Below are positions 4,773 through 11,233 of a stretch of 19,200 bases of DNA, one piece after another (within the stretch, counting starts at the first letter, position 1; each line of letters opens with the position of its first letter). Made by a program: the position numbers and the translations under genes. The stretch covers positions 1-19,200 of the forward strand of contig VSNK01000085.1 in assembly GCA_009774255.1 (NCBI GenBank), written 5' to 3'. Source of the DNA: Faecalicatena sp. GTDB lineage: Bacteria; Bacillota; Clostridia; Lachnospirales; Lachnospiraceae. Under the pieces are notes generated by a model. The model ran no database searches. It saw only the letters and a program-made list of their open reading frames with translations, and was not told where the DNA came from.

Positions 4773-4804
4773 AGTATACCACAAACAGAAAGGAAGTGAA
4801 AAGA
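4773..4804 (-). promoter_or_regulatory. Extended -10 promoter of the minus-strand cargo gene
   Basis: On the minus strand TGG-TATACT (4773-4781) is an extended -10; upstream, TTTTCA at 18 bp is a weak -35. It lies within and against the start region of the rightward gene at 4804, so the two units would interfere when both are active. Confidence 0.5.
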
Positions 4805-4977
4805 TGTCTGAAAGAGAGAAAAAGTTATTGCGAACTATCGCAGAGGCCGTACCTCAAATGTCCGATTTTAACAAGGGCTATCTGCTGGGGATGGGAGAGG
4901 CGATGGTAAATCAAAAGAAAGGCGGAAATGAAAATGAGCGAAACAACAATGATTCAAGGAACACAACTGCAGGTTAA
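4804..4977 (+). CDS. Short phage protein, SDF-KGYLLGM type
   Basis: 57 residues from ATG 4804 behind AAAGGAAGTG; the frame is open far upstream but only across the promoter and antisense of the neighbouring gene. An N-terminal charged helix (MSEREKKLLRTIAEAVPQM) leads to SDFNKGYLLGMGEAM, a pattern I associate with short proteins next to antirepressors in Firmicute phages. The last 17 residues overlap the start of the next gene and are low complexity, so the functional part is probably the first 40. Function unknown. Confidence 0.7.
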   Translation: MSEREKKLLRTIAEAVPQMSDFNKGYLLGMGEAMVNQKKGGNENERNNNDSRNTTAG

Positions 4978-5728
4978 AGAGTACAAAGGGAAGCGTGTAG
5001 TCACTTTTAAAGATATTGACCGGGTACATCAGCGTCAAGACGGAACGGCACGGAAACGATTTAGTGACAACAGAAAACGCTTCATAAGCGGTGTTGATTT
5101 CTATAAAATTTCAATGCCCGAATTTCGGACGTTGGGTGGTATTGATGATTACAACTACCCAAAAGGCATTACTCTCATCACGGAATCAGGATATCTAATG
5201 CTGGTAAAGTCCTTCACTGATGATCTGGCATGGAAAGTGCAGAGGGATCTAGTGGATACATATTTCAGGGCAAGGGCTGAGCCAGAGATAGTACAGCAGA
5301 CGGTCACTGTTACAGAGTCTGTAGTACCGAATATTGATAATCCAGGTACCTATCTGGAAGCGTCAAAGATCATGGGAAGCTGTTTGGAAGGCAACAGGCC
5401 CTATGTATTGAATATCTTGCGGCATATCATACCGGATATTGACGAAGTTCATCTTTCTGATGAACAGGTTGAAACAAAAGTGAAGGTCACAAATAGGTAT
5501 TGGAGGCCTGGTGTAGAGATTGACCGTGACCGTTTGAAACTCACTTTGAATTACAATCATATGACACCTGCGGCACTTGCTTGTCAGATTGGAGTCTGCG
5601 AAACAACGGTGGACAACTGGATCAGCGGAAAGAGCAGGCCGCTTCCTGAAAACTTAATCAAGATATGCGCAGTATTCGGTGAAAATGAGGATTTCCTGAA
5701 GCCGGGGCGTACACATAACAGCAGATAG
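4934..5728 (+). CDS. ORF6N-domain antirepressor with C-terminal HTH
   Basis: 264 residues from ATG 4934, eight bases after GGCGG; ATG 4928 is too close to the site. The first about 110 residues are an ORF6N domain: LQVKEYKGKRVVTFKDIDRV, then RFISGVDFYKI, then GITLITESGYLMLVKSF and WKVQRDLVDTYFRA. The C-terminal about 50 residues form an XRE-like helix-turn-helix (TPAALACQIGVCETTVDNWIS). ORF6N proteins are phage antirepressors or DNA-binding regulators; here on the lytic side, so it likely acts in the early-to-lytic switch. The middle (about 125-195) resembles linker and oligomerisation segments of such proteins. Confidence 0.88.
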   Translation: MSETTMIQGTQLQVKEYKGKRVVTFKDIDRVHQRQDGTARKRFSDNRKRFISGVDFYKISMPEFRTLGGIDDYNYPKGITLITESGYLMLVKSFTDDLAWKVQRDLVDTYFRARAEPEIVQQTVTVTESVVPNIDNPGTYLEASKIMGSCLEGNRPYVLNILRHIIPDIDEVHLSDEQVETKVKVTNRYWRPGVEIDRDRLKLTLNYNHMTPAALACQIGVCETTVDNWISGKSRPLPENLIKICAVFGENEDFLKPGRTHNSR

Positions 5729-5763
5729 AAAGAACGCTGGTGCCGGAAAGGCAGGTGAGAAAA

Positions 5764-5958
5764 GTGAAATATATTCAGGCAGCATGGATTGAACAGATAT
5801 TCCAGTTTGATTCGAAACTGGAATATCTGGCGTATATTGAAGAACTGAAACATGGAAATAAGAAATTTAAGGAAATGTCTTATAACCAAGGTGTTTCAGG
5901 AAAAGTCGTCATACGGATCAGGAAACAGTATAACAACAATCATTTCCCAGATGATTGA
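5764..5958 (+). CDS. Small conserved-looking early protein, unknown
   Basis: 64 residues from GTG 5764, chosen because AGGTGAG lies five bases upstream; the frame is open back to another GTG at 5740 with a poorer site. Content: KYIQAAWIEQIFQFDSKLEY, then LAYIEELKHGNKKFK and GVSGKVVIRIRKQYNNN. The conserved-looking C-terminus (Gly-Lys-Val-Val-Ile-Arg-Ile-Arg-Lys-Gln) suggests a small beta-containing, probably nucleic-acid-binding protein. Not a family I can name. The next gene starts 19 bases after its stop. Confidence 0.6.
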   Translation: MKYIQAAWIEQIFQFDSKLEYLAYIEELKHGNKKFKEMSYNQGVSGKVVIRIRKQYNNNHFPDD

Positions 5959-5977
5959 AGGAAGAGAGGTGACAATA

Positions 5978-6397
5978 TTGAAATTCAGTGAAAAGTTAAA
6001 AGAAGCTATGCAGGAATTGAACCTGAACCAGAGACAGGTTTGCGGTCTTACAGGTTGCAGCAAAGGTTCGATCAGTCAATATTTATCTGGGAAGAATATT
6101 CCCACAGAACAAAAGCAAAGTGATATTGCAGTATCGCTTGGACTTGCACCGGATTATTTTTCAAAAAAGGATGAACCCGTTATTGTAATGCCGAAGGAAG
6201 CTATTGCCAGTGGGAAGATTAAGCGATTGCTTCCGGAAGAAGTCGCTCCTTTACTGGGCATGGATAAGAGTACCGTCCGGAAAGGGCTGCAGCAGGGAGT
6301 ATTCCCTTGGGGATATGGGATCAAGACCAGTGAAAACAGGTGGTCATATTTCATTAATGCTAAGCGCTTTTTGGAAATTGAAGGCGTAGTAATTTAG
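5978..6397 (+). CDS. Double-HTH regulator (XRE plus excisionase-like)
   Basis: 139 residues from TTG 5978, five bases after AGAGGTGA; an earlier open stretch overlaps the previous gene and lacks a site. Residues 1-60 are an XRE helix-turn-helix (LNLNQRQVCGLTGCSKGSISQYLSGK region). Residues about 83-135 form a second, excisionase/MerR-like helix-turn-helix: LLPEEVAPLLGMDKSTVRKG, then WGYGIKTSENRWSYFINAKR, the usual pattern with a wing. Likely a transcriptional regulator of the early operon that can touch two sites. Placed just before the helicase/replication block. Confidence 0.75.
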   Translation: MKFSEKLKEAMQELNLNQRQVCGLTGCSKGSISQYLSGKNIPTEQKQSDIAVSLGLAPDYFSKKDEPVIVMPKEAIASGKIKRLLPEEVAPLLGMDKSTVRKGLQQGVFPWGYGIKTSENRWSYFINAKRFLEIEGVVI

Positions 6398-6429
6398 TAG
6401 GGTGGAAAAAGTGTACAGAGGATTACAAT

Positions 6430-7788
6430 ATGACATTTCCGATATTTATGGAGCATCAGCAGAAAGCGCTTAATTTAACAGAAGGCCATAACAGGGTAGC
6501 GTATTACCTCGATATGGGACTTGGCAAAACTTTTGTAGGTGCAGAAAAAATATATCTGTTGAATAATGACGTGAATCTGCTGATCTGCCAGAAATCAAAA
6601 ATTGATGATTGGATAGAGCATTTCAATACATACTACCCGGACTATTCAGTTTTTGACCTGACGGAGAAACCACAAGCGGCAAAGTTTAGGGAAGCGGTAG
6701 AAAGGGATAGCTCCCAAGACAAGGATGTTCAGATTATAGGCGTGATCAACTACGATTTGGTGTTCAGGAGGCCATATATTGCCCATATAAGCAACTTTAC
6801 GTTAATGCTTGATGAAAGTTCCCTTATTCAAAATGAGACGGCGAAACGATCTAAATTCATTTTAAAGCTGAACCCAGAAAGCGTGGTGTTATTATCCGGC
6901 ACGCCGACGGCAGGGAAGTATGAACGTTTATGGTCACAATGTAAGCTGCTTGGCTGGGATATTTCTAAAAAGGCATTCTGGAATTCGTATGTTGACACTA
7001 AGTGGGTAGAGCAGGGTGAGTTTAAGCGCGAGGTGGTTATTGGATATAAGAATGTGGAGCATTTGAAAAAGAAACTTGCCGGGCTTGGGGCCGTATTCAT
7101 GAAAACAGAGGAAGTAATGAACTTACCTGAACAGGTTGAACAGATTATATATCTGAAATCGACCAAAGAATACAGATATTTCATGAAACACGGTTATTTG
7201 GATCTTGATACCCGGAATCTCTGCCAGTTCAAAGATGACTCAGATTTTTATGGTGAGGACATGACTTCGCATATTGAATTAATTGGTGATAATTCACTCA
7301 CAAAAATCCTGTATGCAAGGCAGCTTTGCGGCCAGTACCATAGAGAAAAATTAGAGGCGTTTAAAGATTTAGTCGAATCTACGGAAGATCGTCTGATTGT
7401 TTTTTACAACTTTAAAGAAGAACTTCGCAGACTGAAAGCAATATGTGAATCGCTTCATAGAGAAGTCAGCTTTGTAAATGGTGCGGGACGTTCCATGTAT
7501 GCCTATGAAGAAATACCCGACAGTGTGACATTTATCCAGTACCAGGCCGGAGCGATGGGCGGGAACTTTCAAAAAGCGAATAAGGTGATCTATTATACAT
7601 TACCGCTGGGGAAGGGCTCCTGTGACCTTTGGGAGCAGTCAAAGAAAAGGATACACCGTATAGGCCAGGAAAATACATGTTTTTATTATTATCTGCTGGT
7701 GAAGGGGAGTTTTGAAGAGAAGAACCTGGCCGCATTAAAGAAAGGAAAGGAGTTAACGGATGAATTGTTTGAAAAATATGATCCTTAG
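6430..7788 (+). CDS. SNF2-like DNA helicase/translocase
   Basis: 452 residues, ATG 6430 behind AGAGGA. Motifs in order: Walker A DMGLGKT (28-34), Ia-like LLICQKSKIDDW (50-61), Walker B DESS (128-131), motif III LLSGTPT (154-160), and motif VI IHRIGQ (408-413), the last being a hallmark of SNF2-family enzymes. It is short, a bare two-lobe motor without extra domains, as is usual for phage members. Expected to translocate on duplex DNA with ATP and assist replication, recombination or displacement of bound proteins. First gene of the replication block; its end overlaps the next gene by 29 bases. A second, different SNF2-like motor lies at 15272-16663. Confidence 0.9.
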   Translation: MTFPIFMEHQQKALNLTEGHNRVAYYLDMGLGKTFVGAEKIYLLNNDVNLLICQKSKIDDWIEHFNTYYPDYSVFDLTEKPQAAKFREAVERDSSQDKDVQIIGVINYDLVFRRPYIAHISNFTLMLDESSLIQNETAKRSKFILKLNPESVVLLSGTPTAGKYERLWSQCKLLGWDISKKAFWNSYVDTKWVEQGEFKREVVIGYKNVEHLKKKLAGLGAVFMKTEEVMNLPEQVEQIIYLKSTKEYRYFMKHGYLDLDTRNLCQFKDDSDFYGEDMTSHIELIGDNSLTKILYARQLCGQYHREKLEAFKDLVESTEDRLIVFYNFKEELRRLKAICESLHREVSFVNGAGRSMYAYEEIPDSVTFIQYQAGAMGGNFQKANKVIYYTLPLGKGSCDLWEQSKKRIHRIGQENTCFYYYLLVKGSFEEKNLAALKKGKELTDELFEKYDP

Positions 7789-7972
7789 AGCATTGGCCGT
7801 AATAAATTTTGTATCATTTATGGTCTTCGTGTGCATGGTGGATTCTGAAAGCAGGATTCCTGTAATAATCTGCACATTCAATATTACTTGGCTGGGATTA
7901 TTTTTCTATGTCAATGCAAGTTATTTTATAAAGGCTTTTAAGCGGGACAACAGAAAGAAGGTGAAAAAATAG
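7760..7972 (+). CDS. Small two-pass membrane protein
   Basis: 70 residues, ATG 7760 behind GGAAAGGAG and overlapping the helicase end. Two hydrophobic segments (about 8-27 and 34-57) are followed by a strongly basic tail (KAFKRDNRKKVKK), predicting both ends inside the cell. No known domain. Its stop TAG shares a base with the GTG of the next gene, so they are translationally coupled. Could be a membrane anchor or host-interaction factor; not a recognised holin context. Confidence 0.65.
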   Translation: MNCLKNMILRALAVINFVSFMVFVCMVDSESRIPVIICTFNITWLGLFFYVNASYFIKAFKRDNRKKVKK

Positions 7973-8262
7973 TGGCACAGCTTAATGATAGGCTCAGGGA
8001 GTTGCGAAAGGAGAAAAAATTTACTCAAAAGGCTCTTGGTGAGCAAATTGGGGTTAATGAGACGCAAATCAGAACATGGGAGATTTACGATATATGGATA
8101 AGCACTCCAAATATAATAAAACTTTCAAAAGTACTCGACGTTTCTACAGATTATCTTCTGGGGCTAACGGATGATAAGACTTTTGGTAGGTGTGCGCAAA
8201 GAGGACTTCCTGATTATTCGACAGACGAGTTGATGAAAGAAGTATTAAGGAGATGGTTATAA
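7972..8262 (+). CDS. XRE-family regulator inside the replication operon
   Basis: 96 residues, GTG 7972 within TAGTG of the preceding stop; ribosome site GAAGGTG. Residues 3-66 form an XRE domain (RLRELRKEKKFTQKALGEQI, then NIIKLSKVLDVSTDYLLGLTDD), the layout of small phage and host regulators. The tail (DYSTDELMKEVLRRWL) is short and helical. Its position inside an early operon, rather than at a promoter, suggests regulation of a distant target or of this operon's internal expression. Ends directly against the TTG of the nuclease gene. Confidence 0.85.
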   Translation: MAQLNDRLRELRKEKKFTQKALGEQIGVNETQIRTWEIYDIWISTPNIIKLSKVLDVSTDYLLGLTDDKTFGRCAQRGLPDYSTDELMKEVLRRWL

Positions 8263-8640
8263 TTGGCGGCGGAGAAGCAGTTTGAAACAAAAGTAAAGAA
8301 GTTTCTGAAAGGTAAAGGCTGCTGGTCCTTAAAATATTGGGGCGGCGCGTCCTATACGAAAAGCGGTATCCCTGATCTGCTGGTGAGTTGTTCAGGAAAG
8401 TTCATTGGAATTGAACTGAAAGCCCCAAAAGGCAGGCCGTCACCTTTGCAGATCGTTAATCTTAGAGATATTGACCGTTCAGGCGGTTATGCGATTCTTC
8501 TTTATCCTGATGATTACGCGCTGTTTCAGGATTTGATTCAATACATCCAGACGGGAGAACGGAAGAAGGCAGGACAGTGTTACGAATTATTGAAATCGAA
8601 GTGGGAGCACTTTGAAAATAAATTGAAAAGAGGAGAATAA
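8263..8640 (+). CDS. VRR-NUC domain nuclease
   Basis: 125 residues, TTG 8263 immediately after the previous stop, nine bases past AAGGAGA. The fold's active site is visible: GIPDLL (35-40, Asp38), then GIELKAP (49-55, Glu51 and Lys53), then Gln63, the PD-(D/E)xK arrangement of the VRR-NUC family. Length is normal for stand-alone phage members, which are structure-specific nucleases associated with replication and recombination. Flanked by helicase, HD protein and Sak4-like ATPase genes, consistent with processing of replication intermediates. Confidence 0.9.
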   Translation: MAAEKQFETKVKKFLKGKGCWSLKYWGGASYTKSGIPDLLVSCSGKFIGIELKAPKGRPSPLQIVNLRDIDRSGGYAILLYPDDYALFQDLIQYIQTGERKKAGQCYELLKSKWEHFENKLKRGE

Positions 8641-8644
8641 AACA

Positions 8645-9343
8645 ATGGCAAAAAATGAAGTTATGAATAGTAACTCGGTAAATGAACCGACGGAAGGAGC
8701 AGCGGAAGCTGTAGAAAAAGCAACGAATTACAATTATCCGGATATTATCAGGGAAGCTCTGTTGAAAACCGGAAGAGATGGCGTGCTTGATCTGATCGGT
8801 TATATGCGTGAAATTGGCTTTTTTGAAGCTCCTGCATCTGGCGGTAACCATTCACAAGAGCTTGGAGGCCTTGCTGCTCATTCAGTCAATGTTATGTTTT
8901 GTGCTGAAAAAATTGGCGTTTCTCTGCTTGGAAGCGCAGGATACAACGAAGTGCAGGAAAATGTAGTCATTGCCGCATTACTGCATGACCTGGGTAAATG
9001 TGGTGATTATGGGAAAAAATTGTATGTCCCTAATATGATTCAGGACGGCAGGCCCACGAAAGCAAATCCGGAACAGAAATATAAGCAGTCAGAAAAGAAG
9101 CCATGGAAGCGCAATCCTGATTTACTGCCGCTGGATCATGCGACCAGGTCAATCAAATTGGCAACGCTGTTCATCGACCTGACCGAAGAGGAAGAGTTTG
9201 CGATCCGGTATCATGATGGATTGTATGAAACTGCAAACTATGGAGTCAAAGGCCATGAGACACAGCTCTACATGATCCTGCATTGGGCTGACATGTGGGC
9301 ATCAAGGGTCATTGAAGGAAGTACAATGGAAGGAGAAGAATAA
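8645..9343 (+). CDS. HD-domain phosphohydrolase
   Basis: 232 residues, ATG 8645 behind AGAGGAG. The metal-binding set of an HD domain is complete: His79 (AAHSVNV), His114-Asp115 (LLHDLGKCGDY), His165 (LPLDHATRS), His190-Asp191 (YHDGLY) and Asp216 (LHWADMWAS). The first 28 residues are low complexity and probably disordered. HD enzymes of this kind hydrolyse nucleotides or phosphodiesters; in a phage replication operon, nucleotide-pool control or removal of a nucleotide signal are both possible. Substrate cannot be read from the sequence. Confidence 0.85.
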   Translation: MAKNEVMNSNSVNEPTEGAAEAVEKATNYNYPDIIREALLKTGRDGVLDLIGYMREIGFFEAPASGGNHSQELGGLAAHSVNVMFCAEKIGVSLLGSAGYNEVQENVVIAALLHDLGKCGDYGKKLYVPNMIQDGRPTKANPEQKYKQSEKKPWKRNPDLLPLDHATRSIKLATLFIDLTEEEEFAIRYHDGLYETANYGVKGHETQLYMILHWADMWASRVIEGSTMEGEE

Positions 9344-9346
9344 AAA

Positions 9347-9523
9347 ATGAGCAGTACAAAAAATCACAGAATCAGAAGTCACCGGAGTTATCGGAATAGT
9401 GTTTCTGCTGCAGAGCGGTTTCAGCGGAATCAAGTTATAAAGTGTGCAGCTAATAGAACAATGAAAGAAAAGAGAAATATTTTCGCTATGTTCATGGGAT
9501 TGTTAAAGAAGGGAGAAAGATAA
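9347..9523 (+). CDS. Short basic phage protein
   Basis: 58 residues, ATG 9347 behind AAGGAGA, filling the gap between the HD and ATPase genes with the next ATG one base after its stop (TAAA-ATG). Rich in Arg, Lys and Asn (KNHRIRSHRSYRNSVSAAER), then a hydrophobic patch (IFAMFMGLL) and basic end KKGER. The tight packing and strong ribosome site support a real gene. Possibly nucleic-acid binding by charge. No family named. Confidence 0.75.
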   Translation: MSSTKNHRIRSHRSYRNSVSAAERFQRNQVIKCAANRTMKEKRNIFAMFMGLLKKGER

Positions 9524-9524
9524 A

Positions 9525-10673
9525 ATGGCACAGATGGTTTTAGTCATGGGAGAATCAGGGACAGGAAAAAGTACGAGCATGAGGAATTGCGATCCGGCAG
9601 CAACGGCAGTCGTGAACCCGGTCGGCAAGCCGTTACCTTTCAAGAATCATTTTGAAATGCTGAACAATGAAACGGATGCGGGAAAGATCTGCAAGTATAT
9701 GAAAGAGCAGGCAGCGGCAGGTAAAAAGCTGATTGTGGTGGATGATTTTCAGTACATTCTTGCTGTGCCGTATATGAACCGTATCAAAGAGACTGGGTGG
9801 GATAAATATAATGACTTCGGGTCAAATTACTTTGAGATTATCAATGTATGTAAAGAACTTCCTGACGATGTGGTTGTGGCGTATATGACGCATTTGGAGA
9901 CTCTTGACAATGGCCTGGTTACCGTAAAACTGATCGGCAAGCTGCTACGTGAGAAGATTACGATTGAGGGGCTTTTCACAGTAGTACTCAGGACAGGAGT
10001 GAATGAAGGAAAATATTACTTCTATACGCAGAACAGCGGGAAGGATACGGTAAAGTCCCCGCTGGGAATGTTTAAGTCGTATGCCATTGACAATGATCTG
10101 AACTACGTAGCAGACAAAATCCGCAATTTTTACGAGGTGGGAGATTATATGCCTGATGCAGAAATGGAACGGGCGGATGCTGCAGTTGCCGGGGATCTCG
10201 AGAAGCCTGACGTTAATGGCCGGAGGACAAGGACCAGAAGGAAAACCGAAGCGGAAAATACAACGCCGCCAACTGCGACAGGTCAGGATACTGCTGAAGC
10301 TAAGTCTGAACCTGTTGAACAGCCTAAAAAGACAAGAACAAGAAAGACACGCGCGGAGGCTCAGCAGGAAGATGATAAAAAGATCGGGGACTATATGCAG
10401 GAATGTGACAAGGCTGTCGAAGAAGCATGCGGGAATGCGGAAGAGGTTCCTTTTGATGAAGCTACTGCGGCAACGGAAAAAGTAGCAGAGCCAGATTTAC
10501 AGAAGACACCGCGCAGGACTCGTAAAGAAAGGAATCCGGAACAGTCTGCTGCTGGGGCGCAGGAAATGAATTGTTCTGATGAACCGGAAGCACAGTCTGA
10601 ACAGCAGGCCGACGGGGCAATGAATCCACCTGAAACACCTGCCAGGGGACAAAGGCGCAGGAGAACACGTTAG
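9525..10673 (+). CDS. Sak4-like RecA-fold ATPase with a long disordered tail
   Basis: 382 residues, ATG 9525 behind GGGAGA. The first about 205 residues are a P-loop ATPase: Walker A GESGTGKST (9-17), Walker B LIVVDDFQ (69-76), and a threonine-rich strand (VVVAYMTHLE) as in phage Sak4-type single-strand annealing proteins. The rest, about 175 residues, is low complexity: acidic Ala/Glu/Gln/Pro stretches punctuated by four basic clusters (near 232-241, 267-278, 326-337, 374-382) with Arg-Thr-Arg repeats. Family members are typically about 220-300 residues, so the tail is long. Followed by DUF669, a usual partner. Likely role: recombination tied to replication. Confidence 0.85.
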   Translation: MAQMVLVMGESGTGKSTSMRNCDPAATAVVNPVGKPLPFKNHFEMLNNETDAGKICKYMKEQAAAGKKLIVVDDFQYILAVPYMNRIKETGWDKYNDFGSNYFEIINVCKELPDDVVVAYMTHLETLDNGLVTVKLIGKLLREKITIEGLFTVVLRTGVNEGKYYFYTQNSGKDTVKSPLGMFKSYAIDNDLNYVADKIRNFYEVGDYMPDAEMERADAAVAGDLEKPDVNGRRTRTRRKTEAENTTPPTATGQDTAEAKSEPVEQPKKTRTRKTRAEAQQEDDKKIGDYMQECDKAVEEACGNAEEVPFDEATAATEKVAEPDLQKTPRRTRKERNPEQSAAGAQEMNCSDEPEAQSEQQADGAMNPPETPARGQRRRRTR

Positions 10674-10708
10674 ATAATTTGAATGAAAGGTTAAAAAGGT
10701 GAAGAAGA

Positions 10709-11176
10709 ATGGCAGTTGATTTTAGCGTTTTTGATCAAAAGGTTGATCTGGAGGCATTGCAGAAAGAGGTTGCGGAGGCAAAAGATAATGAATTCGAAGA
10801 TGTGCCGGACGGTACATACATTGTCAGCATTGAAAAAATGGAGGTCAAGCCTACTAAGGCAGGCGATAAGCTGATGTTTGCGGCACAGTGTAAGATCAAG
10901 GAAGGGGAATATAAGAACAGAATGATATTCTTCAACCGGGTAATCAGCGGAAACAAAAATTCAGAAAACTGGAACGACGGTAAAGCGATCAAATCTGTTA
11001 TTACATGGGTTGACAAACTGGAAACAGAAACCGTTCCGGAGTTTATCAATTACAGTGATTTTGCTGAGTGTATCCTTGACATCTTCCAGGAAATCCAGGG
11101 TAAGGTTGAAATGGAGATTGAATATGCAAGTAAGGACTTCAATCCCATCAGTATTAAGGAAGTTTTCGATTGTTAA
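10709..11176 (+). CDS. DUF669 protein (SSB-like)
   Basis: 155 residues, ATG 10709 behind AAAGGTGA. It matches DUF669: DFSVFDQKVDLEALQKEV at the start, DVPDGTYIVSIEKMEVKPT, then KLMFAAQCKIKEGEYKNRMI and a beta-rich remainder (SIKEVFDC). DUF669 proteins occur beside phage polymerase and Sak4-like genes and are thought to bind single-stranded DNA. Here it lies between ATPase and polymerase, supporting this. A stem-loop follows it. Confidence 0.88.
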   Translation: MAVDFSVFDQKVDLEALQKEVAEAKDNEFEDVPDGTYIVSIEKMEVKPTKAGDKLMFAAQCKIKEGEYKNRMIFFNRVISGNKNSENWNDGKAIKSVITWVDKLETETVPEFINYSDFAECILDIFQEIQGKVEMEIEYASKDFNPISIKEVFDC

Positions 11177-11185
11177 TATGGGCAG

Positions 11186-11216
11186 GCAGTGGAGTGATTA
11201 CAGCTCCACTGCTTTT
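11186..11216 (+). terminator. Stem-loop between DUF669 and polymerase genes (attenuator candidate)
   Basis: GCAGTGGAG (11186-11194) and CTCCACTGC (11204-11212) form a perfect 9-bp stem with a 9-base loop, followed by TTTT-C. The short T run suggests partial termination. It lies only 21 bases ahead of the polymerase start, so it could reduce polymerase relative to the ssDNA-binding protein. Confidence 0.6.
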
Positions 11217-11233
11217 CAAAAGGTGGGAGAGAT

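Noticed and set aside
6411..6473. 20-codon GTG frame overlapping the start of the first helicase
   Set aside because: It has a passable AGGGTGG site, but lies in another frame inside the helicase start and has no protein-like features.
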